From contig JACEEZ010026294.1 of NCBI GenBank assembly GCA_016584305.1, positions 68,531 through 132,530 on the forward strand: a stretch of DNA of 64,000 nt, in the 5' to 3' direction. The DNA comes from Chionoecetes opilio (Eukaryota; Arthropoda; Malacostraca; Decapoda; Majidae). Below the pieces are notes generated by a model. It made no database searches, was not told where the DNA came from, and saw nothing but the letters and a program-made list of their open reading frames with translations. Of the stretch, positions 42,830-55,639 are shown one piece after another (positions within the stretch are counted from its first letter, which is position 1; each line of letters starts with the position of its first letter). A program made the translations under genes and the position numbers.

Positions 42830-44500
42830 TGAGTATGACTATCAAATTGCAGAGATACGGAAGTTTGTTTCAATTTTACTACAGCACTGACTCCGAATTT
42901 AGTTTCTTCAGTCGTTCAGATCTAATCTAGATTTATGTAGGCTTTCAAGAGCTCTCGAGTCTTTGATGATACCGAAAATGCATTAGAGAAAGGCAGGCCG
43001 GTGATACATTTATGGTGAAGAAGTCAGTGCCATTTTTTTTTCCTGTCTCGTCATTAGAATACTTTGACAAAAAAAGGACAAAGGAGTCGAGCCTTCGTCA
43101 CACTCTTGACAAGGGAATAGTCAGGATCTATAGACGTATCCTATTAATCTTGGGAATAGTTATGTAGCTAACGAAGGACTTGATGACCCATGCGGTGAAA
43201 TGCTTCTCCTTTCAAGAGCCTAATAAGTAACTTTCAGACTGAGCTCCTTCCATTCTTGTTAAGGGGTTGCAAATCTACGTCCCGCCCACTACGTCTCCAG
43301 AATGTTTAACCATTGCATGCACAACGATACACAAAATAAACCCTGCCTACACGAGTTATAATGATGGCTAGACTAAGGTTATGAGCGAGAGAGAGGGGGG
43401 GGAGAAATTGTATATGAGCTCGATAATTCATAACCATACGCCCTTACGTAAATCCATCGCTTTTTATTCCCATCACGTAGTTCAAATGATATAACACCAT
43501 AAATATACAGGCGCTGGCTGCCCCACTCAACGTGCTTAATTAATTATAGCCACTGATCACCGTTTTTTGTTACTTTTTGTTTGTCCTTGGCCAGTCCTCC
43601 GAGATGTAAAAAAAAAAAAAAATCGTAACAGCTTTTCGTCACGCCAAGCGATCATCATGTGAAGCAATTGCCTTGTGGTTTTATCATACATAATAAGTGT
43701 CTCGCTTAATTTCCCATAAAAAAATAAACAGCCATTTTTTTATACTCCACAAACTAATCAGTAAAATTACTGAAAGTGGCACACAATTTTCGCCACTAGT
43801 CTTATAAACACGACTATAAAGGCATGCTGAGAAACAGAATAAGTGCGAGAGTGCAGAGGGAAAATATGTCAGCTACGAGTAATAATAAAATAATATTATT
43901 TACATTTTCACCCGAAGGCATACAGGAAAAAATAAATAAAAGCGTAAGTAAGTTCGTTCACAATCCCTTTACTTATCATTTGAGCCACTCATCCGTATGT
44001 CTGCATGTCTTTCCTGACCTACCGCCGGTAGGTCCATAGCTACATCATAGGTCACGATGGCCATATCGATGGTTAATTATAATATGAACTTTCTGGGTGA
44101 CAAAAGATTGATTGATTTAATGCAAAAAAAAGGGGGACATGTGCCAGACAGCAGAGGTCATATGGCACTATGGCAAAGCATAAAAAGGGGAGGGGCTATA
44201 GAAAAATAGTGAAACGGTGAGGGAAGGGGGAAGGAACGGAATGTTACATCAGGATGGTTAGATCAGATAAAGGGTGTGGATTTGTTGGAAGATAACTTAA
44301 ATAGGAAAGGGAAGGAAATTTACGAAAACTAGATTTTCTCAGGTGAAATATGGAGTTCTTTATATAGTCCAGAGAAGTAAGGAGAGAAAAGATAGCAGTA
44401 ATGAGACCAGGCAGGAAGGGAAAATTGAGACGGGAGAAGAGATCTAGTGTTTTGAAATATTGAAATTAGATATCTTGCTCCTGGCAACTTATCTTAAAAG
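42830..44500. other. Intergenic DNA with one SINE-like scrap
   Basis: GATTGATTGATTTAATGCAAA followed by GTGCCAGACA near 44107-44150 matches the insertion at 59987-60029 and, inverted, 52190-52220: a small dispersed repeat. Otherwise no gene or bounded element is recognised. Confidence 0.45.
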
Positions 44501-44509
44501 AACTATTTA

Positions 44510-44514
<5 letters not shown>

Positions 44515-44578
<64 letters not shown>

Positions 44579-44622
44579 TTAAATGTTAGGTCTCAAGAAA
44601 ATGACCTTTACTGATGGAAAGG

Positions 44623-44676
<54 letters not shown>
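44515..44676. repeat. (GA)n and (TC)n inverted microsatellite pair
   Basis: About 60 bp of GA, a 50-bp spacer, then about 53 bp of TC. As complements they could form a large hairpin. Confidence 0.9.
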
Positions 44677-44679
<3 letters not shown>

Positions 44680-45083
44680 AACCATGGCAACAATGACGTC
44701 TTCAACAGTTTCCTTTTGGTCGGGACAGCGGCGTGTGGGGCGACTCTGCTCCGTACCGTGCTAAAAGGTCGTAAATGAGGCTAAAGGGACATGTAGGGCC
44801 ATTTAGCACGGTGCCGAGAGAGCCTCAAAACTTTGTGGAGATGTGGCGGATGGGACGCGCGCTCGGGCACAACATGGACGGGAAAGAGCTGGTGGAGACT
44901 GGGGGAAAAAAAGATAAAATTGATATGATATTGATAAAAAATTAATGATGATGATAATGATTTTGGTGACAATAATATAATGATAATAATAACAATACAA
45001 ATAATAGTAAACAAAGAACAGTTAGGTAACCAAGAGAACTTATGGTTGTTAGGAAGACGACAGGGAAGAGCATGTTCTACCTA

Positions 45084-45084
<1 letters not shown>

Positions 45085-45151
<67 letters not shown>

Positions 45152-45170
45152 CAGTAATAATAATAATGAA
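45085..45170. repeat. (AAT)n microsatellite
   Basis: About 22 AAT units with two breaks near the right end. Confidence 0.9.
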
Positions 45171-45207
45171 GGAAATTGTGTGTTAATGGTTAGGAAATAA
45201 GTACCAT

Positions 45208-46092
45208 GAATAGGTGTCTTGCACTGACGTCACGACCTAGCGTCTTCAAGCCAAATGCCGTCCTCTTCAAGCCAAATGCCGCCCGTCGGAGCGAGCTGGA
45301 GGACCAACAAACTCCACTTGACGCCCGTGTTTGCCAGCTTATGGTAATTTTCCCCTACCAAATATATGTTTATCAGTATAAAAGATATACTGTTATCTTC
45401 GGAAATGTTTGTTCTATAATATTATCAAATAAAAAACCGTAAAACACACTAAACAAAGACCATTATGAGACTCTCAAGAAATATGCATGAACTCCAGCTC
45501 CCATTTAATATTTTGTTCGAAAACATTTTACATGGACAATGTCAATAGAAGCGGAATTTCATTAGCTTTCCATTGATATATTTCGTTATCTGATAAATAA
45601 ATTAGAACCATGTATAAATTACCGTTAACTAAATAAATAACCTCATTAATCTGGAAAAATTACCAGATTTCATGATGTTACTTATTTAGTTAACGCTCAT
45701 TTATGCATGCTGCTAATTCATTTATCAGATAACGAAATATATCAATGAAAAGCTAATGAAATTCCGCTTCTATTGACATTGTCCATGTAAAATGTTTTCG
45801 AGCAAAATATTAAATGGGAGCTGGAGTTGGTGAATGCATGCATATTTCTTGAGTCTCATAATGGCCTTTCTTTAGTGTGTTTTACGGTTTTTTATTTGAT
45901 AATATTATAGAACAAACATTTCCGAAGATAACAGTATATCTTTTATACTGATAAACATATATTTGGTAGGGGAAAATTACCATAAGCTGGCAAACACGGG
46001 CGGCAAGTGGTTTGTTGGTCCTCCAGCTCGCATTTCCCGCGTCTGTCGCAGCCACAACAAGGGCTGTGACGTCACGTGCAAGACACCTATTC
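45208..46092. mobile_element. 885-bp near-perfect palindrome
   Basis: GAATAGGTGTCTTGCA at the left end is mirrored by TGCAAGACACCTATTC at the right. The arms of about 430 bp include ATGTTTATCAGTATAAAAGA, GTTTTTTATTTGATAATATT in complement and GACAATGTCAATAGAAGCGG. They meet at about 45650 around ATTACCAGATTTCATGATG. The left arm carries a small duplication (CTTCAAGCCAAATGCCG twice). No target duplication is seen. It is likely a fold-back transposon. Confidence 0.85.
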
Positions 46093-46542
46093 TATTTTCA
46101 AGGGTTATTATAAGTTTTCCTATACACACACTATACTGCATTCTGTGGAGTGACCACAATATCATCATTAATCTCAAACACCACACCTTTTAATCCTGTC
46201 AACAGTATTCTGCACCGGTCTATTTATATTAAAAAATAAAAACAAAACATTCTTCTTCTTCATGTAACCTTTGACGCTTAGTATCGCTTCATAGGTCCTC
46301 TTCAACTTCGTCTCCTTAGTTAACAAATTGTCAACTCTTCCCTTGGCTATTTCACTTGGAATCTTTATTTCTTGTCTTCTTTGTTACGGTATAGGCGGCG
46401 TGGATACTATACGTATACAGGAAGGAAAAAGGATGGGTGTATTGCGTGACTTGAGTATTAATAACGCCACTTGTGACAGTATTGCATGTGGCTCCCATTG
46501 ACTCATGTCCGGCCGCTACATTCTCACTACCACGAGATTTCC

Positions 46543-46545
<3 letters not shown>

Positions 46546-46594
<49 letters not shown>

Positions 46595-46598
46595 GTAT

Positions 46599-46633
<35 letters not shown>
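46546..46633. repeat. (GT)n microsatellite with GTAT breaks
   Basis: Two GT blocks of about 30 bp flank a TATGTATGTATG centre. Confidence 0.9.
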
Positions 46634-46636
<3 letters not shown>

Positions 46637-46804
46637 GGGGTCTCAATGCGTCGGTGAAGTGATGACATAGCATTATCATTCTTATCGCGTCCTATCACTT
46701 TATACCATGAATAAAATAATACGTTTCTCTCGCTTTACGTGCGACCACTTATTTGCGCCGAAATGCCCGGGAACAAAATTGTATGATGATAATTATTGAT
46801 GCCA

Positions 46805-46872
46805 CAGGAACTACCACGTGTAGGTTTCAGTTTCACGGCCTCTTATAGCTTCCTTGCTTTCTTATGTTCTTA
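46805..46872 (-). repeat. SINE-like repeat fragment
   Basis: AGGAACTACCACGTGTAGGT through CGGCCTCTTATAGCTTCCTT and CTTATGTTCTTA. Complement of the 24359 repeat. Confidence 0.7.
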
Positions 46873-46923
46873 TAATTATAAATACGATAGTACTTCTAAT
46901 TAATTGAATAGATTTAATGTTGT

Positions 46924-46957
<34 letters not shown>

Positions 46958-47214
46958 TGTTCGAACCACCACCACCATCGCCACCAAGGATATTATATTC
47001 TTTCTAAACACTCCCTGTCTGCCTCATTGAGCGGCCACCTGTGTTTAATGAGCGGCCAACGCTGACGTGTTTAATGAACCCATGCAACACAAAACACCTT
47101 CCGTCCATAAATATTACTGTTAACTTTCTCTTGGCATATTTCCACGCATCACCACCACTGTCTGACCCATGAACACACATGTCAAAGTCACAAGAGGTGG
47201 GAAAACTAAGTAAC

Positions 47215-47760
47215 AACCTGTAGTACTTGACGTAATCTATCAAAAATATCACTGTTGTATATCACATTTTCCTTGACTTGCTATTGTATCACCACTATTA
47301 TCGTTCACACTCGCAAGGTTCCCAGCACACCTTCGCCAAGATTGTGACACTGTTGTTCACACATTTTACGTAATCCGGCAAAATAGCACTGTTGTATATC
47401 GCCTTATCCTTATTTGTTACAATATCTTTCAATGTCAGCGTTCACACCCTCGCCAGAACCCTGTGACACTTGTTCATACATTTTACGTAATCTAGCAAAA
47501 TAACATTGTTGCAAATCGCCTTATTACAATATCTTTCGACTTGTTACAATATCTTTCGCAGTTATTATCGTTCACACCCTCGTCAAAACCGTGACACTGT
47601 TATTCACTCACACACACACACACACACACACATTTTACGTAATCCAGCAAAATAGCATTGTTGTAAATCGCCTTATTACAATATCTTTCGATTTGTTATA
47701 ATATCTTTCGCAGCTATTATCGTTTACACCCTCGCGAAGACTCACAACGTTGTTCACACA
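47215..47760. repeat. Degenerate tandem repeat, about 130 bp x 4
   Basis: Each unit has TTTTACGTAATCC(G/A)GCAAAA, TAGCATTGTTGTAAATCGCC, TTACAATATCTTTCG and TTATCGTTCACACCCTCGC. Units start near 47226, 47367, 47491 and 47632. A CA run at 47610-47632 interrupts the last. Confidence 0.75.
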
Positions 47761-47769
47761 CACACCAAC

Positions 47770-48240
47770 ACACACACAACCCGGACGGCGGTCGAGACTC
47801 AGCTGGTGGCCGAGCATAAGGTGGGGCACACACACCCTTCCTGTTGCGGGCTCACGTGGGAGGCGAGCAGCGGGCAGGGCCATGACGTCACCAGCTGGTC
47901 TTTCGTGTTCACGCGTGTGGGGTTGGGTTGGGTTCCTTGGTCAGGGCCACACTGGTTACTGACCGTTCCTCGCCTCGCTCTCCATTCTGCCTTGAGATTT
48001 TCATAATGTTGTTACTAGCCACTTTCACACAGGATTATGAAAGTACACGAGAATGTATACAAGTGTGAAAGTAGGCACAAGAATCCGAGCTAAAGAATAA
48101 AATGTGGGTAATATGGTAAAAAAAATACATGAAGTGGTTAACAAAGAGGATGCTTAAACTTCACCTCCTGTTATGCACAGTCCGTAAAAAAAAATTACAT
48201 TAGCGAGTAACCTTAACATACAAAGCAAAACAAATCCGTA
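47770..48240. other. Intergenic DNA, no gene seen
   Basis: GC-richer around 47780-47980. Overlapping frames on both strands show no recognisable domain. Confidence 0.4.
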
Positions 48241-48249
48241 AGCATACAA

Positions 48250-48251
<2 letters not shown>

Positions 48252-48334
<83 letters not shown>
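48252..48334. repeat. (GA)n microsatellite
   Basis: About 83 bp of uninterrupted GA. Confidence 0.95.
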
Positions 48335-48337
<3 letters not shown>

Positions 48338-48865
48338 CAACTCTTAACCAGATTTGTTGAAAGTTGCTCCGCGACGTACAGTACTTATACCAACACTGCA
48401 AAAAATACTAACATTATTGTAAATTACGTAAAGCTCTATAAAAGTTACACAACAGTATCCTTTCAGTAGCAAAATGTTTGGGTACACTTCAACAGAGAGA
48501 GGGAGAGAGAGAGGGAGCGGAGAGAGGTTGAACGTGTGGAAACAAGTCGTGGTAGGAGGGAGGGTGGTGGTGAGTGTGACGGAGGTGACCCCCTCCACCT
48601 CACTCGAGTCCAGACGAGGACCAAAAGTCCACATGTCCTGTCGCGTTGGGCTTCGACGACTTTCAACGAATCAAGTAAACCAGCCACTGTATGCCTTTGT
48701 TCTCTGTCCACATGTAGGCGACGAGACGAAAATAAACATGACGGGAAATGGGCGGCGGTGAAGAGGTGTTTGCTCCTACCATGCCCTTCCCTTACCACTT
48801 CATTACTCAGCTGTTTGCAATGTTGTTTACCAGGCCGCACCGACGTAATTCATAATTCTTCGTCA

Positions 48866-49079
48866 TTAACCCCTTGAGGCCCAGAACGTAATTTTCATTG
48901 TAATATAACTACCATTCGACGATTTTAATGAACATAAGCAATATTATATAGATATGACCTGTTTAATATCCTTGTCCATTCGCTAATTTGGTTTATTTAG
49001 TTACTTTTTTCGTAGTTTTATGTCTAATAATTAGACGATTTCATATAGCAAAGGTAATATCTGGGCGTGAAGGGGTTAA
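48866..49079. mobile_element. piggyBac-like MITE, copy 1
   Basis: TTAA bounds the element at both ends. Inverted termini are CCCCTTGAGGCCCAGA and (complement) CCCCTTCACGCCCAGA. It is 214 bp including both TTAA. TTAA targets and CCC(T)T starts are piggyBac traits. Copy 2 is at 57854-58063 in the opposite orientation. Confidence 0.85.
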
Positions 49080-49263
49080 TTAATCTGTCTTCTAAGCCAC
49101 TGTAACTGTGTGTAACTGAGATTAATAATAATTGTTTAAATAAAAAGAAAAAATAATAATAGACGTAGATGTGGCGAAAAGCAATAAGGTTATAATAAGG
49201 CAATAATGAGGCAGATATAAGGCATATAATAAGGGAGTAATAAGGCAATGAGGCTATAGGAAG

Positions 49264-49477
49264 TATAGTCTATTTTATTTAATATGGTCAAAATGCAGTA
49301 AGGAGACCACGCCCCCTGCCTTTCCCCCATTGTCTACGGGGCAGCTGATTGGTGCACTCAATGGCCATCATGTGTACAGGTTACTCGTATCATTATCACT
49401 ACCAAACACACTATCCTCACTACATAATAGCACGTGACCACTGGGAATTTTGACCATATTAAATAAAATAGACTATA
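49264..49477. mobile_element. 214-bp MITE with 31-bp inverted termini
   Basis: TATAGTCTATTTTATTTAAT plus ATGGTCAAAAT at the left is perfectly mirrored at the right. The core has no coding capacity. A TA target is possible within the terminal TATA. Confidence 0.85.
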
Positions 49478-50214
49478 GGAACTCAAACGTGGGCCAATCA
49501 ATGAGTTTTGTTTACTTATCGCGTAATGTTACTGCTGTTTAAGCCTAAAATAAGACTTACATAATAGGTGAGGAACTTATGATTACAAGATAAGGTCGCA
49601 CCCACATTCAATGCCGCTCCTCACTATGAGTCATTTCTTACCCCTATTCCCCCATCTACCTACACCTCTCCCCTCCACCACTACCCATCACCCCCTACAC
49701 CCCCCCATACCTACACTCTCCGCCCCCCTCCCATCACTACCTTATCACCCCCTACACCCCCCAGGTCCCCCCATACCACCTACTTATCACTATAGCAGCG
49801 ACAGTCCTTTTGTTGACATGTTATATTTTCGGATCCCCTGAATATCCGTCACACCAGAATGTCCACCTGAAGATCCGTCACCCCAGGATATCCCACCTGA
49901 AGATCCGTCACCCCAGGATATCCCACCTGAAGATCCGTCACCCCAGCCCACAGTGAATGTAATTTATAAAATTAGGATAACAAATATATTCCTTTGTTAT
50001 GCATCTTTTTGTGAAAGTTTAAAGAAAAAATCAATAGTAATATAGTGTTCCAAAATACAAAATACATTATACTTTAGTCAGTATTCCAAAATACAGTACA
50101 TTTATTTCGTGGAATTATACTTCAGGCAGTCCTTTGTTTGCCATTTCCACAGAAAACCATGCTTCGATCTGGAATATTTTGTCTAATTCATCCAGTTATC
50201 ACTAGTATCACACT

Positions 50215-50371
50215 TACCTTCACGCTTTAAAAGACTGTTTTGTTGAAGCCACCGAATAACTTTAGTGGAATCACCACACAGCAGTGGTAGGACGCTATGA
50301 GGCGAATTTTGGTGAAGAAGCCGTAAGAAGCCGGCTTCTTGCAGCTTGCGTTTTCTGTTAACGCAAGGCAC
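50215..50371 (-). pseudogene. Possible exon remnant in the 2.8-kb element
   Basis: The minus frame MPCVNRKRKLQEAGFLRLLH and then GDSTKVIRWLQQNSLLKREG ends at a consensus donor GTAAGTGTG. It could be an exon of the element's former transposase. I recognise no family, and the frame overlaps the AAGAAGCCGGCTTCTT palindromes. Confidence 0.25.
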
Positions 50372-51348
50372 TTTTAAGAAGCCGGCTTCTTACGGATTGG
50401 CCCAGCTGGGCAAGCCGTAAGAAGCCATAAGAAGCGAGAGCCAGGGCTCGCTTCTCACGGCTTCTTGCCGTGACGTCAGAGATAACAACAAATATGGCGG
50501 GAAGGGCACAGCTTCTCACACAGTGAGTACCGTCGTTGAAATAATGTAATTACAGATAACAGGATACAAGTAAACACATAGATGTACATTCAGAAGCATG
50601 GACTTACCTTAAGACCACGAACAAGAATATACAAGGTTAATGACATGACAGGGCAACTTTAAAACTGGTGAAAGAATGATCATGTCTTATCAGGCCTGTC
50701 TTATCAGGATAGGGCCTAGCTGCGATGTAGTAGTTTTTGCTGAATTTCGCTGATAATATGGCACAAATTAGCCTGATTTGTACACTTAGCAGCACGGGCT
50801 TAAATTTCGGACCACACTGATAGAGCTAAAATGGTATGACATGGTAAGAGTAGAACGTCGTCTGGTGAAATAACTTTCTCGAGTCTTTTAACCATAACAC
50901 CAGACGTTGTTTTTCTAATTTTACTAATTATGCTGTCAAAAGCAGACTGGAAACGTTTTCGCTGATGCATTATGCTCCAATTTTGGTTCTTAGAGATCTC
51001 TCACACTTGTTGAGAACGTGAAAATGTTGGAACTCTCGCCGACGGGGACGAGAGTACCATAAACCTTCACCATCATCCGAATTCCACCACAAAACATTGC
51101 AAGATATCTTAAGTATGCATGACATTACTGTTGACGGACATGAACAATATTAATGTGTAGGTAGAGGTGCTGATAGGTATTGTGGAAATGACTAGCATTG
51201 CGTTGAGGGAAAATCTTAAGAACAAGGGCTCCACGGTAAGCTGACCCAAATGTTGGCTCTATGTGTTATACTTACTGTCCTTAACACATCTGTTTAGATT
51301 TTAATGAGTGCCGATCCCTACTTTGCCTACATGGCCGATATTAAATTT

Positions 51349-51573
51349 CAGGGCCGACATAAACAAAAAGATAAGTATTGTTAAGCGTACTTAGCAGACG
51401 AAAATTTGCTGATCTTACACTTAACTTTGGTGCCTATTAAGCATACTTAAATCGGATAAGCATTTTTGGTTAATTTACTTAAGCATTTCTTAAATATTTA
51501 AGTGTAAGATCAGCAAATTTTCGTCTGCTAAGTACGCTTAACAATACTTATCTTTTTGTTTATGTCGGCCCTG
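51349..51573. mobile_element. 225-bp MITE with 75-bp inverted termini
   Basis: CAGGGCCGACATAAACAAAA with AGATAAGTATTGTTAAGCGT is mirrored at the right end (TTTTGTTTATGTCGGCCCTG). The arms match almost perfectly to about 75 bp. The core is TTAAGCATACTTAAATCGG-like. The superfamily is not assigned and no duplication is clear. Confidence 0.85.
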
Positions 51574-51596
51574 GTTCTTGAGAAAAACTAAGTCCA

Positions 51597-51652
51597 GTAG
51601 GGTTAGGTTAGGTCAGGTCAGGTCAGGTTAGGGCAGGTTAGGTTAGGTTAAT
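51597..51652. repeat. Interstitial TTAGG-like run
   Basis: GGTTAGGTTAGGTCAGGTCA and following variants, about 55 bp. The sequence is short and degenerate. Confidence 0.7.
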
Positions 51653-51807
51653 ATTTCGCAAAACAGCGGGACAGGCGGAACTAGTAATAGAGTGAATATC
51701 GTCGAAGAAATAATGTAATTACAGATAACAGGACACAAGTAAGCACACAGATGTACATTCAAAAGCATGGACTTACCTTAAGACCACGTATAAATATATG
51801 CAAGGTA

Positions 51808-52064
51808 CCGTAGATATAACACTATAGTCGCCAGTCAATTGCCACTGTACTAATGTCGCCAGGCACAATATATTACGAATCATAGCATCCCTACAGACTG
51901 TTGTGTCACTGAAGACATGTAGTGTGATGTACATAATATAAACTACTGTGGATGCGTCTTCAGTGGCACATACAAATCAGTAGTGATACTAAAATTCGTA
52001 ATATATTGTGCCTGGCGACATTAGTGCAGTGGCAAGTGACTGGTGACTATAGTGTTATCTACGG
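51808..52064. mobile_element. TA-flanked MITE, CCGTAGATA family, short copy
   Basis: CCGTAGATATAACACTATAG / CTATAGTGTTATCTACGG termini with TA on both sides (51806-51807, 52065-52066). It shares CTTCAGTGGCACATA and AAATTCGTAATAT with 19194-19846, so it is an internally deleted relative. Confidence 0.85.
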
Positions 52065-52679
52065 TAGAGCAGCTGATAGGTATATATTGTGGAAATTACT
52101 AGCATTTCGTTTAATTCAGTATGTTTATGAGAGAAGATGTGGTTGGATATGAGTTGAAGATGACAATTCGTCATCGTGTGCACATTCACCTTTTTTTTGC
52201 ATTAAATCAATCAATCAATCGTCATTGTGTGGTTGTTTTGTTTACAGCTATCAGCTGTGATCGCCGAGCGGGCGAGCCCCGACAAGAAGCTGGCAACTGT
52301 CAGCCGTTCTGGCGAGGCACACAAACGAGAGAGAAGCCGGCAAGAAGCCGGCTTCTTCACCAAAATTCGCCTATGGTTTGGAAGGTATTGCGTGCCATGG
52401 TCGACTGACTCCTATGACTTTTTTTTTTAGCCCACTTACTTTTATATAGTCCTCCTACCTGACTAGAGGGTCCTGACTCTTCCCTTTTACCCATTTGTCC
52501 TGACCTGACTTGGAAGGTGAAGTCAGGTCAGGTCTTGACCCCACCTGAAGAACTGTCACCCCAGGTGTTGCCACCTAATAAGAACCGTCACCCCAGGATA
52601 TCCCACCTGAAGAACCGTCACCCTGCCAAACTCTGGGATGACGGATCTTCAGGTGATCCATATTTTATATTGTTATGTA

Positions 52680-54550
52680 ACTGATTTCAACCATAAAGAT
52701 TCTGAATTGAATTTTATGGCAGTCCCTACCTTCCCCAACGTCCCTGAGCCCCCAACCACTTCAGTCCTCCGATCCATTCTCTCTCTCTCTCTCTCTTCCG
52801 GGGGTGGTAACAGGATTGAACAAGTAGTCGTGAGGGCGAGGGAGGGCGGGAGGTGGAGGCTGGGGCGGGGACAGGCAATAGGAAAATAACTGCTGGTGCA
52901 ACAATAGGATAGTGAGAAAGGGATGAGGAATAACTTACAAGCAATAAAGGAAAATATTGCAAGTGCCAGAATTCATGTTAGGTTCTTACTTAAGTATGTC
53001 AATCTCATGCCTAAATCCAATTAAATCCTGTGATGCAACAAGTGTTGCATCAACTATCGTTGTAAGCATGAATACGTTGAGAATATTGCGTTTGTTTCAA
53101 ATCACTGACTCGTTCCTTAATTCCTTTGTTGTTTGGAAATAACTTCAGTTTCAAGGGTATGATGGGTGGGGGGAGGGGTGACCGTGAGAGGGGTGGTGGT
53201 GGCATGTTGGAGCAAGATCAACACCATACTTTGAAAATAAACAAACGTTCCCACACATACATAGAATGGTAGCCTATATGGGTAAATATAAAAACATGAC
53301 TACTTTCTACATTGACTGACACACACTACAACACACTTAGGATCTACAGTAACCATTAAATATACAATATTACTCACATACCAACTTGCGTGAAGCTCCT
53401 TCTGTACTCACGTAGGGATGTGCAGTCTCTTCCCTTCTGGACTCTTGGAGCTCTGTGTCGAACCTTACGTTTAGCTATACATCCCACCGTCACTGTGGCT
53501 GCCTGACTAACGGAATACTTCACTTTGTCGAGGAGTGAGCGAGTGGTGAGTCAGTGGTCGGGAGAGTCGCGTGCCAATAGCGTTGCCATGATGATGATGA
53601 TTTTAGAAGACATTTACAGGTGCTCAACACACCTCTCATGCGCTTGTTTCAGTGTAACAGTTTCAGATTTGCGATTTTACATCCATGATAATGTGAGGAT
53701 GACTTGTGGATGGTGGATGTAGTGGCAACGAGTTAGGTATTGGTGAATGGGTAGACGGGGGTGAGACTGGCAACTCACAGACCCGTACAGAACGTGTCGC
53801 AACGTGTGACGCGATCCCCTTACCCCACCCTGTTACCACGAACACTTCACGTAGCCGCCACTGTAACATGATTTTGACACTTGTTAATACTTGTACCTTG
53901 CTCCAGGTCACGTTAGCGCCACCGCTGTGTAATATTACCCGTTATATCATAACTTATATGGTGACAGGCAAACCACCGCAATGTTGATTTATTTATGGTA
54001 CGATGGAGGGTGAGATTTTACAATATTAACGTGATATTAACAGGGTTTAGAAGAGTGTTAATAGCAACATAGGGTTGTAAGGTAAAAATGAATAATAAAA
54101 AACCCAGTGATATCCATGCAAAATTAATACAGACGATTCATTTCACTATCTGTACAACATCCATCTTCGTGCGGAACAGATACCAACATTTACCTCATAG
54201 TTTAGTGTCGCACGTTCTATTACTACAGAAGAATAACATTATAGAACAACAAACACCCCTCCTCGCTACCTAATGAAAACCAATTACTAATCCTTGTGAA
54301 TCGGATGACAGACCCGTTGCTAACACATCAAAGACCTAAATACTCAGAGATGACAGTGCGTACAGAAACACACACACACACACACACAGCGCTCATCCCT
54401 GCGGCATCCCGGCGGTGTTGGTTTTGTTACAGAGGAAGTGAGAGAAATGTGACGTGTGGGGCTTAAATTTAATGGACCAAACGCAGTACCAGTTCCTTCA
54501 CTCTCACTCAAGCGAAGAGACAATACACCCTGCACGCATCGCTGCCGCCT
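52680..54550. other. Intergenic DNA, no gene seen
   Basis: It contains a short (TC)9 at 52779-52797 and a small (CA)n at 54368-54388. ATGATGATGATGATTTTAGA near 53588 is followed by a frame with no recognised domain. No bounded repeat is seen. Confidence 0.4.
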
Positions 54551-54561
54551 GCCTGTTGAAA

Positions 54562-54565
<4 letters not shown>

Positions 54566-54633
<68 letters not shown>
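54566..54633. repeat. (GA)n microsatellite
   Basis: About 68 bp of GA. Confidence 0.95.
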
Positions 54634-54635
<2 letters not shown>

Positions 54636-54937
54636 CCCTTGATCAATTAATTCACTGTTGTTATTGTCGGGAAAGTGAACGCCACAAACACTGTGACTGG
54701 CTTCCCTCGGTTGTGTATGTATTCATTCAGTCGTGGTCTGAACTGGTTTGTCCTTGTGTTAATAGAGCCTTACAAGTTTACAAGTTTTCGAGTTTATGGA
54801 GAAAAAAGGGGGGGGATTACAAAGAGGGAGTGCGCAAGTGTACAAAAGATACAGAAAAAAACAATGATAGATAAAAGCGCGTTGTTTTGTCATGTATTGT
54901 CATATTTATCATTATTTCATTCGCTTTTAGAAGATAC

Positions 54938-55260
54938 TAGCAGGATACCCGGCGTTGCCCGTGTTTATTTTTTTTGCATAATAATATGCATAATAATATC
55001 CCGTCCCGTCCCGTCCCGTCCCTCCCCTCCCCGTCCCGTCCCGTCCCGTCCCGTCCCGTCCCTCCCCTTCCCGTCCCGTCCCGTCCCGTCCCTCCCCTCC
55101 CTAACCAATAATATCAGAAAAATTAAAAGTCTCCTAAAAAGTCTCCGAAAAGTCTTAGAATTGAAAAAATAAAAGCGTATAAAACCTAAGTTATAGCCTT
55201 CCGGTTCTAATGAAACCACTTACAGCCTTCTCCGACGAAAACTGTGGGAGGAGTACGGTA
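54938..55260. repeat. LINE 3'-tail-like repeat with (CCCGT)n
   Basis: ATACCCGGCGTTGCCCGTGT near 54949 is a motif common at 3' ends of RTE-type LINEs in invertebrates. A (CCCGT/CCCCT)n block (55000-55102) and TCTAATGAAACCACTTACAG follow. No ORF2 remains. Confidence 0.5.
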
Positions 55261-55431
55261 ACAAACATATGGACATTGCCCTTTATATATTAAGAAGATG
55301 TCTGTGTTTTTGTTTCGATTTTTCTCATTCAAATTTAGTCTCGATTTGGTTAATGAATTTTTACTAATGTTGATTTTCCTTGACGTTTTCTTATATCTTC
55401 CTCTCCAATACTTTGATTTGTCCCATAGCAC

Positions 55432-55435
<4 letters not shown>

Positions 55436-55509
<74 letters not shown>
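55436..55509. repeat. (GA)n microsatellite
   Basis: About 74 bp of GA. Confidence 0.95.
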
Positions 55510-55519
<10 letters not shown>

Positions 55520-55639
55520 TTTTCCATGAACTACTGACAAGTGTTATCGATAAGAATGACATGAGACACTATTTTCAGAACAGATTTTTTTATCTGCATT
55601 TTGTTGTTGTTCCAAAGCTACACGAAGCAGACAGGTAGT

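Larger units (their letters stand above)
49830..52659. mobile_element. 2.8-kb inverted-repeat element with 7-bp duplication
   Basis: The left end CGGATCCCCTGAATATCCGT is followed by three 31-bp direct repeats (CCACCTGAAGATCCGTCACC). The right end has the same motif inverted (GACGGATCTTCAGGTGATCC) with degraded repeats 52550-52650. ATATTTT flanks both ends (49823-49829, 52660-52666). The interior has an inverted pair with TTCTTCACCAAAATTCGCC (50299 and 52352), a 105-bp direct duplication (50533/51698), and two nested MITEs. No intact transposase is seen. Confidence 0.75.

Noticed and set aside
54675..55172. 165-residue frame
   Set aside because: The C-terminal half is the (CCCGT)n array and the rest has no recognised motif.
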